Part shown: positions 46,536 to 59,646 of the stretch, piece after piece
Layout: every line of letters starts with the position of its first letter
Position numbering within the stretch: the stretch's first letter is position 1
Assembly: GCA_013400975.1 (NCBI GenBank)
Contig: WBMZ01004770.1
Span: 372,001 to 436,000 of the forward strand
Source of the DNA: Atrichornis clamosus
Taxonomy: Eukaryota > Chordata > Aves > Passeriformes > Menuridae
Direction: 5' to 3'
Length of the DNA stretch: 64,000 nt
Notes under the pieces: model-generated
The model's database searches: none
Seen by the model: only the letters and a program-made list of their open reading frames with translations
Told to the model about the DNA's origin: nothing
Program-made: the position numbers and the translations under genes

Positions 46536-47934
46536 GTTCTTACTGATAAAAATCTGGAGGTTAGGCTTCTTCATCAATTTTTGTCTAAGAACTAAAGAAG
46601 GAAAAGATAATGGGGCTACAAGTAGGGATATGATTCAGTATTATTCTGATCTTAAACTTCTAACCTCAGGGGAAAGAGGTCTGAATACTTGGCATGGATC
46701 TTGCTTAAGTTTGATGAACTGCCTTACCATTGTATTTAATTGTTTGCAGCTAGTATTATACTGAACTAAGCTAAGATTATATGCAATTAAACAAAAGAAA
46801 AGTATTGCATTGAGTGTAATTTAGAGTGTCTCATTAATTTGTATTAGGTTGTTAATGTAAGAAAATGCACCAACATGATTTAAACATAAAAATACCTAAG
46901 TAATCTAGCAAACCACACTGAGCTTCTGATCACTGTTTTTGAATATTTCCTGAAAATAACTAGGACCTGATTAAACTATTTTTATGTGTCACGTTTTCTT
47001 AATGGAAAAAAAGTCTTGAGACTCCTATTGCCTCAACAGCAAGAAGACAGAAAAAGTTCTGATGCAGAGGCAAGCAATGATATTAAGAGAAATAAAATCT
47101 TAAAGATATATATTAAGAAATAACCCATATGTGGTAGTAAAACCAATTTCTTGGAGTGAACTAGATTTTGGTAACTTAATCATAATTTTTGAATGTAGAA
47201 TTATAATGAAATGTATAGATAATGTAATGAAACCTAACACTAATTATGAATCACAATTTACCGTCAGGGTTATATGTGTTTTGTTCTTGGATTTAGTGAA
47301 AACTAGGTTTTGGGAGCTAAATATATTTCTTTGGGTGTGGGCCTTGTTTTGTGTCAGCAAAAGGAGATGTAAAACTTCAGCTACTTTCCAAGGAAGGGGA
47401 ATCTTAATTGTCCTCTCTGCAAACAAATTCCTTGGAATAGTCACACTTTATGCAGTTATATGGAAATTTATGTTGGTAACTTGTAGGCAAAGATTGTTTC
47501 ACAAAGCTGTGATAACCTTTCCTATGGCAAAGGAAGATCTGTGAGTGACTGCTACAAGACAGGTTTTCAAAAAATTGTGAAATCCTGCAACCACTTTGTT
47601 TTATAAAAACATAGTGTCTCCACAACTTAAGATCTATTAAAAAAGCTATTTAAAATTAGCCATTAGTGGATATTAACTGCCGACATTGACTACATTTTTC
47701 AAGAACCAAGTTTTAAATTATGAACATATTATGACTTATCTAATGTGCAGTTTATACTTCAGGATAATTAGTAAAACAAATATTTAAATGCTTGTTTAAA
47801 ATCTTAGATTCAATCTAGAAACATTGCTGTTTAATCTACTTTTCAGTTCATATTATCTCCTTATATTTAAATGCTATTACCCATTATGGGTTTCCTGGGG
47901 TCTGATGCAAAGACCTTCAAGGGCTGCTAGCAGT

Positions 47935-47967
47935 GGGATGTGGACTGGGATGTGGACTGGGATGTGG
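47935..47967 (+). repeat. 12-base minisatellite, 2.75 copies
   Basis: The unit GGGATGTGGACT is repeated exactly, then ends in a partial third copy GGGATGTGG. The copies are identical, so the expansion is recent compared with the decayed transposons nearby and may vary in length between individuals. Confidence 0.9.
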
Positions 47968-49090
47968 TTGTTTCTAAGCCCTTCGTGGCCCTTGTGCAAG
48001 TGGGTGGGAATTCCCCACTGACAGAAGGGATTCCTGAGACAGCAGGGCTGTTGGAGCCTTCAGGACACAGCTTCGAGCCCCAGGATTTGTGGCCAGACTC
48101 TGCTTTTCCCTGGGAGACTTGCTTGGTTCCTTTAGGGTCTTTGCGTGAATGCAGAATGCGGGGAGTGGTACCTCTGTGCTTCCTGGCTCCGCAGTGCTCT
48201 TGCCGGGGATGCAACTTTTGGTTCCCAGAGCACAGCACTGAGGCTGCAGGAGTGTCCTCTCCAGCCCTTCAGGTGCCTGCACACGCTGAGCTCACTGCAC
48301 GTGGCTCTCGTGTGATATCACCGAGCAAGAAAGTGATAAAACGCCTGAAAGGCCCAAACTGTTACAAAAATAAATCTTGCTGATTCTGACTCAAGCAAAA
48401 CATACAAATTAACATAAGCTCAGTATCAGCGGGATCTTAATTTGATTTTTTAAATTTTTTTTCCTTCAAACTTTTAAAAGATGTGTTCATATTTTAAAAT
48501 TTCTGCATAATAGAGACCTGGTTTTCCCACCTCTTGTACACAGTATCATTAAGACATAAAATATGTTTCTGGCCATCTGAGTATAATAATGAGGCAGCTG
48601 TACAGCTCACTTTGGTTGTTTATACCTATTTGGGCTCAGACCTGTTGCAGTGTCCTCTGGATGAACCTTTCTCATCTCAGACCCTGCAATTTGATGTCTG
48701 CTCCAAGCACTGGTTAAAGACCAAGTTTCAGCAGTTCATTTACTCAGTGTGAAATTTAGTGGGTTTAAATCATCACCTTTCTGGTGAAACATGCCAGTTA
48801 GAGGCTTGGAGATCTTGTGGCTTTGTTTTAAATAATGTCTGGGGCTGGGCTTCAGCCTTTGGCTTTGAAACCTGTCAGTATGTTGCACAGACTTGCAAAA
48901 TAAGTCAGAACAGTTTACGTTATCATAAAGCATTGCATGGGGGAGTTTTTGAAAGAGCTAAGAGAATTGCAGGTACAGATATTGTGTATGTATAGAAGTA
49001 CAAGCACAACGAGGGGAAGTCTCTGTAGTTGTTTGAATTGGTACCAGTTTATTTCAGTGGGTTCCATGTATAACTCAACTAAGTGGTTTG

Positions 49091-49105
49091 TTTTTTTTTT
49101 TTTTT
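49091..49105 (+). repeat. Poly(T) tract
   Basis: Fifteen T bases followed by AGTTTTAG. It could be the antisense tail of a retroposon, but no body is recognisable downstream. Confidence 0.75.
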
Positions 49106-50162
49106 AGTTTTAGTTTAGCTGTCAGTCCTTCCAGAATTGGGAAAGGGATTTTGTTCTTCTCTAGATTCTCATGCTAGTGTGTTTCTGATGAGTGTGCATC
49201 CTGTGCTGTATCTTCAACAGTAATTAATCAATGCATGTTCATGTAGGAATTCTTTTCTCTGTGAAACTGATCCCCACCAAACTGTCCTTAAATCTTATGT
49301 GAGCCTCCTTTTCCTTGTAAAACTGAAAGTCACCTTCATCCAGTGTGGAAACTGGTCTAGTACTCAGCTCATTTTTTCCTTTTTCCTCTTTTTTTTTTTT
49401 TGTGTTTCTGTTTTGAGATTTGTCCCTTGCTAGGATTGCTGTCAGCCAGCACAACAGCCGGGGAGTTCTGCTGGAGAAATATTCTGAGGTGTGTGGAGTT
49501 ACTACCAGAGATTTGCCACTGACCATGTCAGTATGCAGCACAGCCAGCAAAAGCATTCATATGCCAAAATAACTGTGAGCCTCCAGGATGTCAGCCTGGG
49601 ATAGCTACAGCTTTACAATCTAGCTTGTAAATTTTTATCCTGCACACAAGCCCCCATATACATGCATAACACATAACTTAAACCGTGTTATCACTACTAC
49701 ACGAGCTAGTGCTGTAAAAATGCAACCAAAGCTAAATTTAAATACATGTGTGAGTGCAAAGCACTCAGCTTCTGTAACAAAGGTAAAATTGGGCTCCTGT
49801 GGTAAAGATATATGTCCTTAATTTAGCCTGAGAAATCACCAAACTCATTGTGTTCATGGTATGACCTAAACTAATCTTCTGTCCAGATTTTCAAAGATGA
49901 AAAAAATATTCAGAAAACTAATCTAGTGCAATGCTGATAGCCTATGATGGCTGAGAGGTTGCAACATTATTTTAAAATATTATAATATAGCTGATGTGCG
50001 ATTTTCTGTAATGCAACATCAGTTGTCTGTTATTTGCTTCTGACTGTATTTACATGGGAGAATAAGGCTAAAAAACTCAGCAGGTCTGTTAATACTCAAG
50101 GTGCAGGTTATCATAAATGCTGGTAATGTTTTCCTATTCCTGCTTTTTTTCTGTCATTACAG

Positions 50163-50214
50163 GTTTTTATGAAATATATAAGATATGTGGCGACATGAAA
50201 CATAATGTAACCTG
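50163..50214 (+). other. Candidate exon with strong acceptor, plus strand
   Basis: A long pyrimidine-rich tract (TTCCTATTCCTGCTTTTTTT, then CTGTCATTACAG) precedes GTTTTTATG. The segment runs 52 bases to AACCTG before GTATTT, a moderate donor. Only one frame is open across it, reading FYEIYKICGDMKHNVT. That frame also stays open to 50332, so the 3-prime boundary is uncertain. The entry phase is 1 and the exit phase 2. The product is unknown. Confidence 0.2.
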
Positions 50215-53200
50215 GTATTTTCGTTGTTTGATGCTGCTCTTTATTTCTCTAAATCAAATGGGAGTGCTGCAAGGTGCCTGGGCCCTTTTATATTTTGTTA
50301 TTCGCAATAGTCCACATAAACAGAGTGAACTCTAGAGCACACTGTACCTTCCATCTGTGCCAGTAGGTGGTTTTATTCATAAAGCAAATTAAACAATCAA
50401 AACAAGCAATTTGGGGTGATGAGCACAGGAAGCCTGGTAGGTTGGTGAATATGTTGCACTCACTTTAAATTGGTTAAAATCTCATTTCACTGGTTCTAAG
50501 AACATATTAATTTTTCTGGAAGGGTTATTTTGGTCTGAAGCCTGTTCTATACTAAAGAGCTGCCCCTGGCTGGTGGTCTTATGACTGAGGAAGGAATTTA
50601 TTATTGAGGAACAGTCTGAGAAACTCCTGCCTGGAGGGGCTGAAACCATCTTGATTTGAAGAAAGAAAATCCTTGTGGTGTTGAAGGTATGGACAAGAGC
50701 TTGTTTTGCTTCCTTTAGAATAATTTTTCTTGCTTTGAGACCCTGGTCTGCAATTCCTAAGTGCAAAAGATTTTATAGGTTCGTTTTCATTTTTATGTAA
50801 AAGACTTTTTTTTTTATTGTGCTATCTACCTAGTAACACTGGCCAAATATTTATATCTTCCTCTGCCTGTGCTATATAGAGAAATTTCAAAGAAAGTTGT
50901 TCCAGACCTGGAAATCTTATGATACAGATATAAAATATAACAAGCCAGATGAGTGTGATGGTAATAGAATGAAAGCGTGAAATGGCAGTAGCAGTGAGAG
51001 AGTATCTGAGTGGAAATATAGTTTTCATTCTCAGTCCTTGCCTATAGGATATCTTGGACAAATTTCCAGTACTGAAATCTCTACTATGATCCAAAACTTG
51101 GCCACAATTGATTGCCGTAGTTTCCAGACTCATCCTGCATGCATCATAAGAAACCAAAACTATCAAGTTATTTTAATGGTATAACATTTGCAGAATTCCA
51201 GATTTTCCCAAATAGCATCTTGGGTGAACCACAAGAAATGCCTCTTACAGGACCAGCAAACTGTTGGTCTGTTCCAGCAAACCTGGGGAAACTCCACTGT
51301 CTCAGATGGAAAATTCAAATAATCCAGAAACTTTGAGTCGGTTTTTTTCCCCTTTTAAGCTTTTTGGATTGTTTTATTAAAATGATGAAGAATTAGAAAA
51401 ATGTTTCTGGTTAATGTGTGGATTGGGCATATGTTAGGGAGGCTGAAAACCAAGTCATTGCCTGTTTGGCAGGCAGAGTGTTTTGTACAACTTAAGTATC
51501 TGCCACGAAAATGTTGTCATCCAGCAATGGTTACCACAGAACCAACAACTGAAATACCACAGCTGGTATAGAAAATATAATAACTGGTTGTCACAGGAGA
51601 TTCAGGGTAGGAAATAAGTGTGCCATCTCCAAGGATAGTCTTTTTAATGCCTATTTTTATAGGCAAGGTTCATCCTTGTTCTGTTCCTAACTCCAGATGT
51701 TGCTTCCAGCAGGGCATAACACAGCAGAATCCAATGGGGAAAGTAGGCAAATGAATTATGTTATAAAGCACTTCTGTTCAAACAGACTTATTCTGGAACA
51801 GGATAGGAATATGATGAAGTCTCTGTTATTGCAGCTTTTAACTCAAGCTTGAATGCCTTTAAAAAGGTTGTGCTCTCAGGTTTTCAGGCTTTAGTCATCC
51901 CAATTCAATATTCATAGTGATCCTTCTGACCTTGGGTGGTCACTTCCTCCTCATTGGGGTGATTTTTGTTAGTGAGTGCATATCAGACAAGAGTTCCTTA
52001 AATCAGTAACAAGGAGCTTGATCTACTCATGTTTTTAATGCTCAGTGAAATAAATCTCAGTCCACCAGGACACTGAAATGATCTGAAAATGTTCCAAATC
52101 TTTCTGCTACATTAGCATACTCTTTGTAATAAAGCCTTGCTTGTTTTTTCATAGATTTCATAGATCAAATTAGTAGGATGCTTACTGAAATTTTGCTACA
52201 AACTGAAGAAACAGAATTAACTTTCCTCTTGTCTTCCAACTTTTGATTCCAGTAACAAGAAAATATCAAATATAACAGAAAAAACCCCACCCAAACCCCT
52301 CCAGTTTGAAACTATCAACATTTCAAACCTTATGGAATAAGGATATGCTACACACAAAAGCCTGCCCAAGTTGAGAAGAGAAGTTTTTTTCTATTCAATT
52401 TCAAGGATCCTGTTTCACTTGGACCTTTGTAGTTTTGTTTCCTTCTGAGAAAGTGGGAGTACAATTGCATGATCCCCCAACTTTGTTCCAAGATATTGGC
52501 AGCCTGAATGAGTTTAATGTAAAATCACAAATGGAGCATTGAAACTGGGATTTAACAACCTATGTTACACCATACCAAAATGTAATACAAACCAATTGTG
52601 GCCTAGCGTCTAATTTCCACAGCTGTAAAGAGAAAGATTCAAAGAAATGATTCCTGGATTGCACCAATGAGAGGTCAAAATCCCATTCTCAGGATTATTA
52701 CAATAATTAGATCCAGATTCTTTCTTGTGTCTGAAGACATCAGGCTATCTTAACTTCCCATTCTGTTGTAAAGCTGCTAACAAAATGTTTTACTCTAAAA
52801 GTGTGTTGGATGTTAAAATTCCCAACAATGCTCACAAAATATGGCTCTTATGCTGAGCTTAATTGAATTTGGTTATTTATTATGCAACATAAAACATTTA
52901 TTATATGGAATGTGTTCAAGAATGTCTCCATTTACCATATGTTTTCAAAAATGCTTTACACAGTGGAAATTGAAAAGATAAATCTGCAAAGTGAAGGCAC
53001 CAAGGGTCAGGTAGTCCAACCTGAGGCTTCAGAGCTAATCAGGGACTAATTCCTCTCGAGCTGCCTCAGGCACCTATTGCTTACACTGGGCTGTCCCTTT
53101 CCTTTCTCCAAAATTGTGTGTGTCCCTTCTGCAGTCCCTGTTTATCTGGTTTTTACGGTTTGTCAAGTATTACCACCCAGATTTTGTTTAGTTGCACATG

Positions 53201-54458
53201 ATTTTCCATTCCTTCCCTCTTCTTTTTCTCAGTTGTCTGTTATGAAATGTTATGGGCAGTGCTGTCCTGGCATAGTCCAGCTGTGAAAAAGGCACCATCC
53301 AATCACTCTCCATTTATTTTGTTGGCAGCACGTGAACAGCCGGGAAACTTGCGTGTGTGGCATAGTGTCGGCTGAAACCAGTGCCTAGGAAGCACAGGGA
53401 AATGGTTTTACTGTTGTTTCGGATTCTGCAAAGCTATTTACTGCTCAGTGCAGTTTTGCAACTCCTGGCAAGTCACCATAAATGTATGGTCTCACTCTGT
53501 TATGATTCCAAGACCCATAAGCAGTAACATTTCTTTAAATACTCTTTCTGCTTTTCCTTTATCTTAGCAAGAGTTAAGATGAATTTTTGAGTGAAGGGAA
53601 AGGAGGTGGTAATTGCATTTCACTCTTTTGTAATAAACTGTGCATATAAAATAATACATCCTAGAACTTCTTTTAAAATTTGTCTGGCCTTATATGTCAT
53701 CTTGTGATGGATAAAATAATTCAAACTTCTCTGAGGCGTTTTCTTCTAAGGAAACTGTAAACTTTTTTCAGTGTCTTGTACTTAGATGTAAAGCAGTGAC
53801 TCTTCCATATTTATTTGACAAATCCTTTGTTGTAAACACAAATAATTTTACTGGTTAATTATATCTGATCTGATATAAATGCACTCAGGACCTGCTTTTT
53901 TCAACAATGCTTGAAAGGAGACTGTCTGGGAAGGGGGGAAATCATGTGCAAAATTTGTCTTCTGCTTCAGATTAAGGCCAGTGAACTCCTAGGGAAGTAA
54001 ATAAGAATAGGAAGATGCACATCCTTGAACAAAATGTAACACAACACATGGTAGATTCCTTGCCAGACACTGGCAAATCTTCTGTTTAGATTAGCATAGT
54101 TACATTTGGGGACTAGACCTTGCTCAAAGTTTTCCATTAAGTTTCTGTTTATGTTTGTACTAAAACAGTCTTTGGGGTCAAAAATATATATTTACTATAT
54201 TGCTATATAATTAAAAAATGTCTTTGGATATTTGAGATGAATCCAGAGGAAAATAAATTCAAATGATCTCTAACTACAAATGACCCATTTCTCTGACCTG
54301 AAGAATCTTTTAGCTGCAGAAGTGACCTCTGGTGAGTTTGATTGATAATGGCTGTTGAATCATGGTGAACTTGTGCTTCTGAAACCAAAGACCAGCATGT
54401 TGGGGCCTGAAGTTTTATTCTCGTTTGCTGCTGTAATAATTATGAAATGACTGCTCGG
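50215..54458. other. Unique AT-rich non-coding DNA
   Basis: No gene, transposon end or tandem array is recognised. Short open frames only. Confidence 0.5.
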
Positions 54459-54502
54459 TACAACTTCAATGGAGCTGCTGAACTTGTACAGTTTTCAGAT
54501 GA
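54459..54502 (+). mobile_element. Possible half of a palindromic MITE
   Basis: ACAACTTCAATGGAGCTGCT, then GAACTTGTACAG and TTTTCAGATG resembles the right half TGACTTCAATGGAGCTA.GCTGATTTACACCAGCTGAGGATC of the family seen at 24802 and 46452. The left arm is not recognisable. The call is weak and rests on the core plus spacing. Confidence 0.3.
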
Positions 54503-57500
54503 ACTTCAGATGGTGGAACTTCTGTTCAGTTTGTTTTGTTAGTTCCTCAGCCACATGGTAACGTCTCACTGACGTGGTGACAGTGGTTGACTCACAGCTA
54601 CCGTGGGTTTGAGCAGTGGGGTTCTGGCCTCTGCACACTGTGAGCAGCCTCTTCCAGTTTCTCAGAAATTCATCGTGCGTGGAGGGAAAAGGTCAGTTTT
54701 GGCTCTATGACCCACGTGGGAAGGCAGAAGGCTTTGTGCTGTGCTGCTAACCAGACATTTATCCAACTTTGCCATGGGGCTCCTGGTGTCAGGAGAGTCA
54801 CTTGCTGTAGAGAACGTTCACACATTCAATTTATAGAAAATTTATAGGAAACTTAAAAACTCTATTCAGTAATATGCTTGTTCCCATAAAACTTACATTG
54901 GATAAAGCCAAAACTGGAATATACTGCTGTTTAAACAGAAACAGGAATAAGTATCCCACGCTAGGTTAATTTAATATTACATTCAGATGTTCTGGAATTA
55001 AGTGATGGAGCAGATGGGACAGTGATGACCAATTCTTAATAAAATAAAAAGACAGATGATACTTTTTAGCTTATTTATTTTTAAGAGCCATCAGGAATGG
55101 CTGTGGATAATAGAAAAGCCCATTTTTACTCTGATTCTTTTAAGAGTTAGGTTTATACTTGTTCATATGTCAATCCCCCCCTCTCCATAATAACACCTCT
55201 GCTTACAGTACTCAACTATCCACATTAATTTAACTCATTGCTAGGAAAAGTAATACTCCTTACTTTCTAATGGGGTTAGAGGAGTAGCATAGCTCTGGTT
55301 TACAGTAAAATTCTGTGAACTCTGCTTTTCCAGTACATGGAGAATGAAACTGTTTGGCAACAAGGCAAGGCATATATATAAAGGCTGCATCAGCTATTAG
55401 GGAAGCTTGCTAAATACTCCACTATTTATTGATCAAATACATTTATACAAATAAGTTGTCATTTAAAATGGCTTTTTTCTTGAAGACAGAATTAACCATA
55501 GGCCAGGGGTCCCTAATGCCTTCTCTTCTCAGATTTCCATTTGTTATAGCCTCTAAGTGACCAAACATGCTCTTTTGTTTCTCAGATTTCCCAGACTAAC
55601 TTAATATCCTGAGGCAGCCATGTCTGCAGTGCTATCTAATCATGGAATTGAGGGTGAGAACAACAGAACCAAATTCACAAAAAGCCATCATTAGGAAAGC
55701 CACTGGTGGTCAACCAGGATTGAAGCAGGCTGAGATTTCAGTCATATGCTGTTGTTTTGGGATCACCATACCCATGACTAGTTCTTGTGCTGAAGACTGG
55801 CTTTAAATTTAAGAGCAAAGAGACACTTTGTCATACAAACTAGAATAAAATAGTGGCAAAGGCAGTTCAGTGAAGCTTAGAGCAAAGTGATGCAAAGTGA
55901 TGATTAACAGAGGACAAAACAGCACCCAAGAAAGTTGGATTTCAAAGGAAAAAACGTGGAAGTGGGAGAAACAAAGCAGAAGATTTTCGGTATAAACTGA
56001 CAACAAAGAATAAAGATCAGAAAGTAAAGATAAGTCTGTTTTACTGTTCCTCTGGGGAAAGGATGAAAAGCGAGTAAATGCTGTTGGCATGAATAATGCC
56101 TTAAACAGTGGAATAACTGATAAATGTTCAGGTTCTGTGAACTTGAGCAGAATGCAATTGTACAGGATGTTTATTTTCTAACCTGAAACTAAGGTGCCAA
56201 AGAAAGAGTAGATGTTATTAGTGTAGATGTTCATAGTGCAGTGCATTGGTGTGGGTGTTTGGGAACTTTAAAGATGGTCTTATTAGAGACCAAACCATTT
56301 ATGGAATGAGGTTCTCAGTAATTCTTTTTGAAGAGCTTCAGTTAGTGAGGAATTGTGGCAGGTGCAGAAGCCTTCAGTGTGTTTCCACCAGGGAAGGTTG
56401 GTGGTTGCATTGCTGGTTTTGCACTGTGCCATAATTTCACAATTGGACTGGTTTGCAAGGGGCTGTAGGGCCACAGGCACCTCATCTAAATAATTCTGAC
56501 AGACTACAAAGATATAAGCAAGTGTTGTCATTCTGTGTCTGCATGATTAAGGACTGTCAGCAAAGAAATGTGAATCAAGAAACAGCATTACTTAGATCAT
56601 TTCTGGTGGAGAGGCTGAAGTACCCCTGGTTGCTGTGCTGTAAGATAATCCTGGTGTTGCTAATATAATGACATTAAAGTAAAGGTTAAAATGCCAGAAC
56701 GTATTTTTGAACTGCTAACTTTTCAAGGGGATTAGCTTTAGGAGTTTAATTTAGAAATGCTCGCTATGGTTGAATTTTTCTATGACAGAGGTGCCTCTCT
56801 GCTGTCTGGGAAGAGAATATGAGCTGTAACCAGACAGCTTAAACCTTTAAAATTAGACAGTGAAAATATGCACTGGGGACGTGGTTTTGTGTTTGAAGGT
56901 CTGTGCAGTAGCGTGAGGTGACCAAAAAGTGATGATATTACTTAAAATTCCCTTATGGTGAGCACAGGTCAGGTGAAGCTGAAGAGAGATCCCTGACACT
57001 GGATGGCCTGTGAAGGTTTCCAGCCATTCCAGAGGAATTTTCTGCAGTGAGTGGTTGTCTTGAACTGTAACATCTCTTCTGCCGTTGGTCCAACTCCCAT
57101 CCATAATTTGTAGCTCTATGAAAATTGTTCAGAGATAGGATGAAGTAACTTCCATGAACCAACAAAGAGGAGCAGAGGAGAGGAGATGTCAGAAGTGGTG
57201 GAATTTAAATCCTTATTCTGGAAGGGTTGGGAGCATCTGTGTTAACAGCAGCCTAAACAGAAGACCCTGTGTTAGCTATGGAGACACAATAGTGCCTTGT
57301 GTTACTGCACTGCAGAGAGTCAATGCAGTCGGTTCTTATTCCTTATTAGAAGGATACCTGTGTATTCTGCTTGAAGCAATTCCTAATTTGAAATAAATGA
57401 AGGTTATGTAGTTCTTCCTGGTCCAAATTCTCTTTAAAGAATAGCTTCCCTGCTGCTTTTTGCTTCTAACCTTCATAACAAAATGAAAGAAGTTAAGTCA

Positions 57501-59597
57501 TTAGTACACTCTGCTGGTCTTCAATACTCTTTGTACAAAGTTATGGGGAAAGTAATCAATAAACATTTTTGTTTCTTTTAGTCTCTTGGATGTAGTGTGA
57601 TTGCAGTGGAACTGAGAGCAGAGATCCATCTTTAATTCTGCTTTTTTCCCGAAAGAGCTTATGAGCCAATACACATTGTGTACTCCAGGGGCCATATGCA
57701 GCTAATCTTTATGGAAATAAAGGACAAAAATATTCATATCTAGTAACATTTAGATAACTTTTTTTTTTCCCCATCTAAGTAGGGCAGGTAAACACATCCC
57801 TGATTTAAAGTAAATCACTTGTTTGAAGGATTTTATTATTTTCCCTATTCTTTTCTGTGTGTCTTGAACTAAGAAAAATAAATCCATAAAAAGAATACAT
57901 TAACCTAATATAGGTGCATTGAATATCTGCTGCTACTTTCTGCATGGTGTAATTCTCATCTGATTTACTTCAAAACATTGTGATCCCAGCTGTAGAATAG
58001 CAACAACTGCAAACTAAAAATACTTAGAATTAGAGTCAAAAAGCTGGGCTTTTAAAGAGCATAAAATTGACTGGGACCAGATGGTATAGCAGGAGAGCAC
58101 TTGATGGGTTTTAAATTTACCTTTTCAAAAGTGAGATCATTAAAAGCCAGGTAAAGGCTGGAGCTATAGGTGAGATTCAGGAGTGCAGTCAGGGAACAGA
58201 AAACCTCAGCCACCAAACAGAGCAGTCAGTGATGGGTGACTTTGGGATGTGGAATCCTATATAAAATCTCTCACCACCAGCACAATCCCAAAAGGGAAAA
58301 GTGAATACATTTTTGTAGCACTGAGGGTCTTCTGCATGTGAGCTGGAAAGAAGTGCTATCTCTGGAAGGAATGACCAAATATTTACTGAGTCAATAGGAG
58401 GTGTCATGTTTTCAGTCTTACTGTCAATAAATAGTTGAGGATGTTCTGAAGAAGCTACTTATTTGAAAAAAAAATTTGGACTGAATGATCAGAAAGGTGA
58501 TTTACTTGAATTTAAAAGGAAAGATAAGTAAGGGCAAGTCTCTCTAAATAAAGTACTAGATTCCCAAAGGACAGGTACTGATAAGTTAGTGAAACCAATG
58601 AAGTCTCTTGAACTGAAGGGCAGTTGAAGCTGTATGTGGAGAAGAAAGGGAATTTGTCACAAAATCGGTGTGGAGCTTGTGTCCCAAAAACCTGGAGCTC
58701 TGACCCTTTCTTTATGGGCTTCTCTGTGCTCCTCACTTTAAGTTAATTTGCTTTTTATAGGCAAGGCAAACATTTTTTTTAAAGCCTTATTAGATCATGC
58801 CACGTGCTTGCAAGGAAAATTTAAAATCAAACAGAAAAAAACCAAGCCTCAAAGCAAATGACTGTAAAGACAACAGTGTGTTAGAAGTAAAGTTGTAAAT
58901 AAGGCAGAAACCGGAGGGTTCCACCGTCCTCACTGATGACCTCTAGACAGCCCTGTGTTTGCCCAACAGGCTGCTCTTTCACCGTGGTGTTTGGACCACA
59001 TGACTGCCCAGTGGGATGCTTCCTTTCCCTCCTGCTGCTCCTTCTGTGCCCGGCTCCAGGCTCCTGCCACCCCTCCCAGGTCAGCAGTGGCACTCGCTGA
59101 TCTGTTGGCCCAGCAATTGTAGCAAAAGATGAGCCTGCAGCCGAATCCCTTCTGTGCCATCCCTCACCCTGAAGCCATGAAATCCTAATGCCCATGGGTG
59201 TGGAGAGAGGAAACCTAGGCCTGAGGGAAGAGGTATCTCTTCCAAAGGGGGCATGTGCTGGTGGAAATTCTTCACAGACTCAGCCCACAGGTGAGCAGGG
59301 CAGTTCGACTGCTCTGTAGGTGTGTGATCCCAAAGGGTGGTGAGAAAATAACCCCTCTGCCAAGCTGACTGGGAGGCAGTGAGCGTGAGATGTGCAGCTC
59401 CATTCATCCCAGCCTGGCACAATTACTCTGCATCTGATCCAGCCTCTTCAGAGAGGGGAGTTATTCACTTGCAAATCATGGTGCGAACAGAAAATAACGA
59501 AAGGAACAAAACTGAGTTTAGATGAGTAATGAGAAGGGTGGGGAGAATCTTGTCTGTAACACCATGGAGGAGAGTCTTGCTTTTTTGCTTTTTTCAG
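54503..59597. other. Unique non-coding DNA
   Basis: A 10-base near-perfect duplication, GCAAAGTGAT twice, lies at 55882-55902. A well-formed acceptor TGTTTCTTTTAG before 57582 opens a 17-codon frame ending at 57635, with AATAAA at 57716-57721. That could be a small terminal exon but is unsupported. A GC-rich patch at 58,930-59,200 gives unrelated frames on the minus strand. Confidence 0.45.
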
Positions 59598-59646
59598 ATG
59601 GATGACTATGAAATGCATTCTAATCTATCAGAAGGGGAGGAAATAG
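59598..59646 (+). CDS. Candidate 49-base coding exon, gene unknown
   Basis: A pyrimidine tract of about 20 bases (CTTGCTTTTTTGCTTTTTTC) followed by AG directly precedes ATGGATGAC. The segment ends GAAATAG before GTAAAT, a good donor. Only one of the three frames is open, and it reads MDDYEMHSNLSEGEEI plus one base (exit phase 1). The peptide is acidic and serine-containing, like an intracellular linker or an alternatively spliced microexon. I do not recognise the protein. The ATG at the exon start could be an internal methionine. If real, the window is part of a gene on the plus strand and the surrounding kilobases are intron. Confidence 0.3.

Larger units (their letters stand above)
46536..50162. 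other. Unique non-coding DNA
   Basis: AT-rich to about 47,900, then a GC-richer patch with about 11 CpGs at 47,960-48,330, preceded by a 12-base tandem repeat at 47935-47967. A T run lies at 49091-49105. Open frames of 137 and 147 residues in this stretch have no recognisable domain, and the second begins inside the tandem repeat. Confidence 0.5.

Noticed and set aside
47940..48383. 147-residue frame beginning in a tandem repeat.
   Set aside because: The initial residues are the translation of the 12-base repeat. The rest is a GC-rich chance frame, overlapped by other open frames on the minus strand.
50240..50289. AAATCAAATGGGAGTGCTGC then AAGGTGCCTGGGCCC resembles part of another amniote MITE (ATGGGAGT..GGTGC..GGGCCC).
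   Set aside because: Only short matching blocks with irregular spacing, no opposite arm, and overlap with a competing exon-like reading. Not strong enough to list as an element.
53000..53060. GTAGTCCAACCTGAGG, reminiscent of CR1 LINE 3-prime regions (GGTCCAACC).
   Set aside because: No surrounding CR1 sequence and no ATTCTATG-type tail repeats. A short chance match.
57582..57721. Possible small terminal exon: good acceptor, 17-codon frame and AATAAA about 80 bases after the stop.
   Set aside because: Very short frame, no upstream partner, and AATAAA is common in AT-rich DNA.
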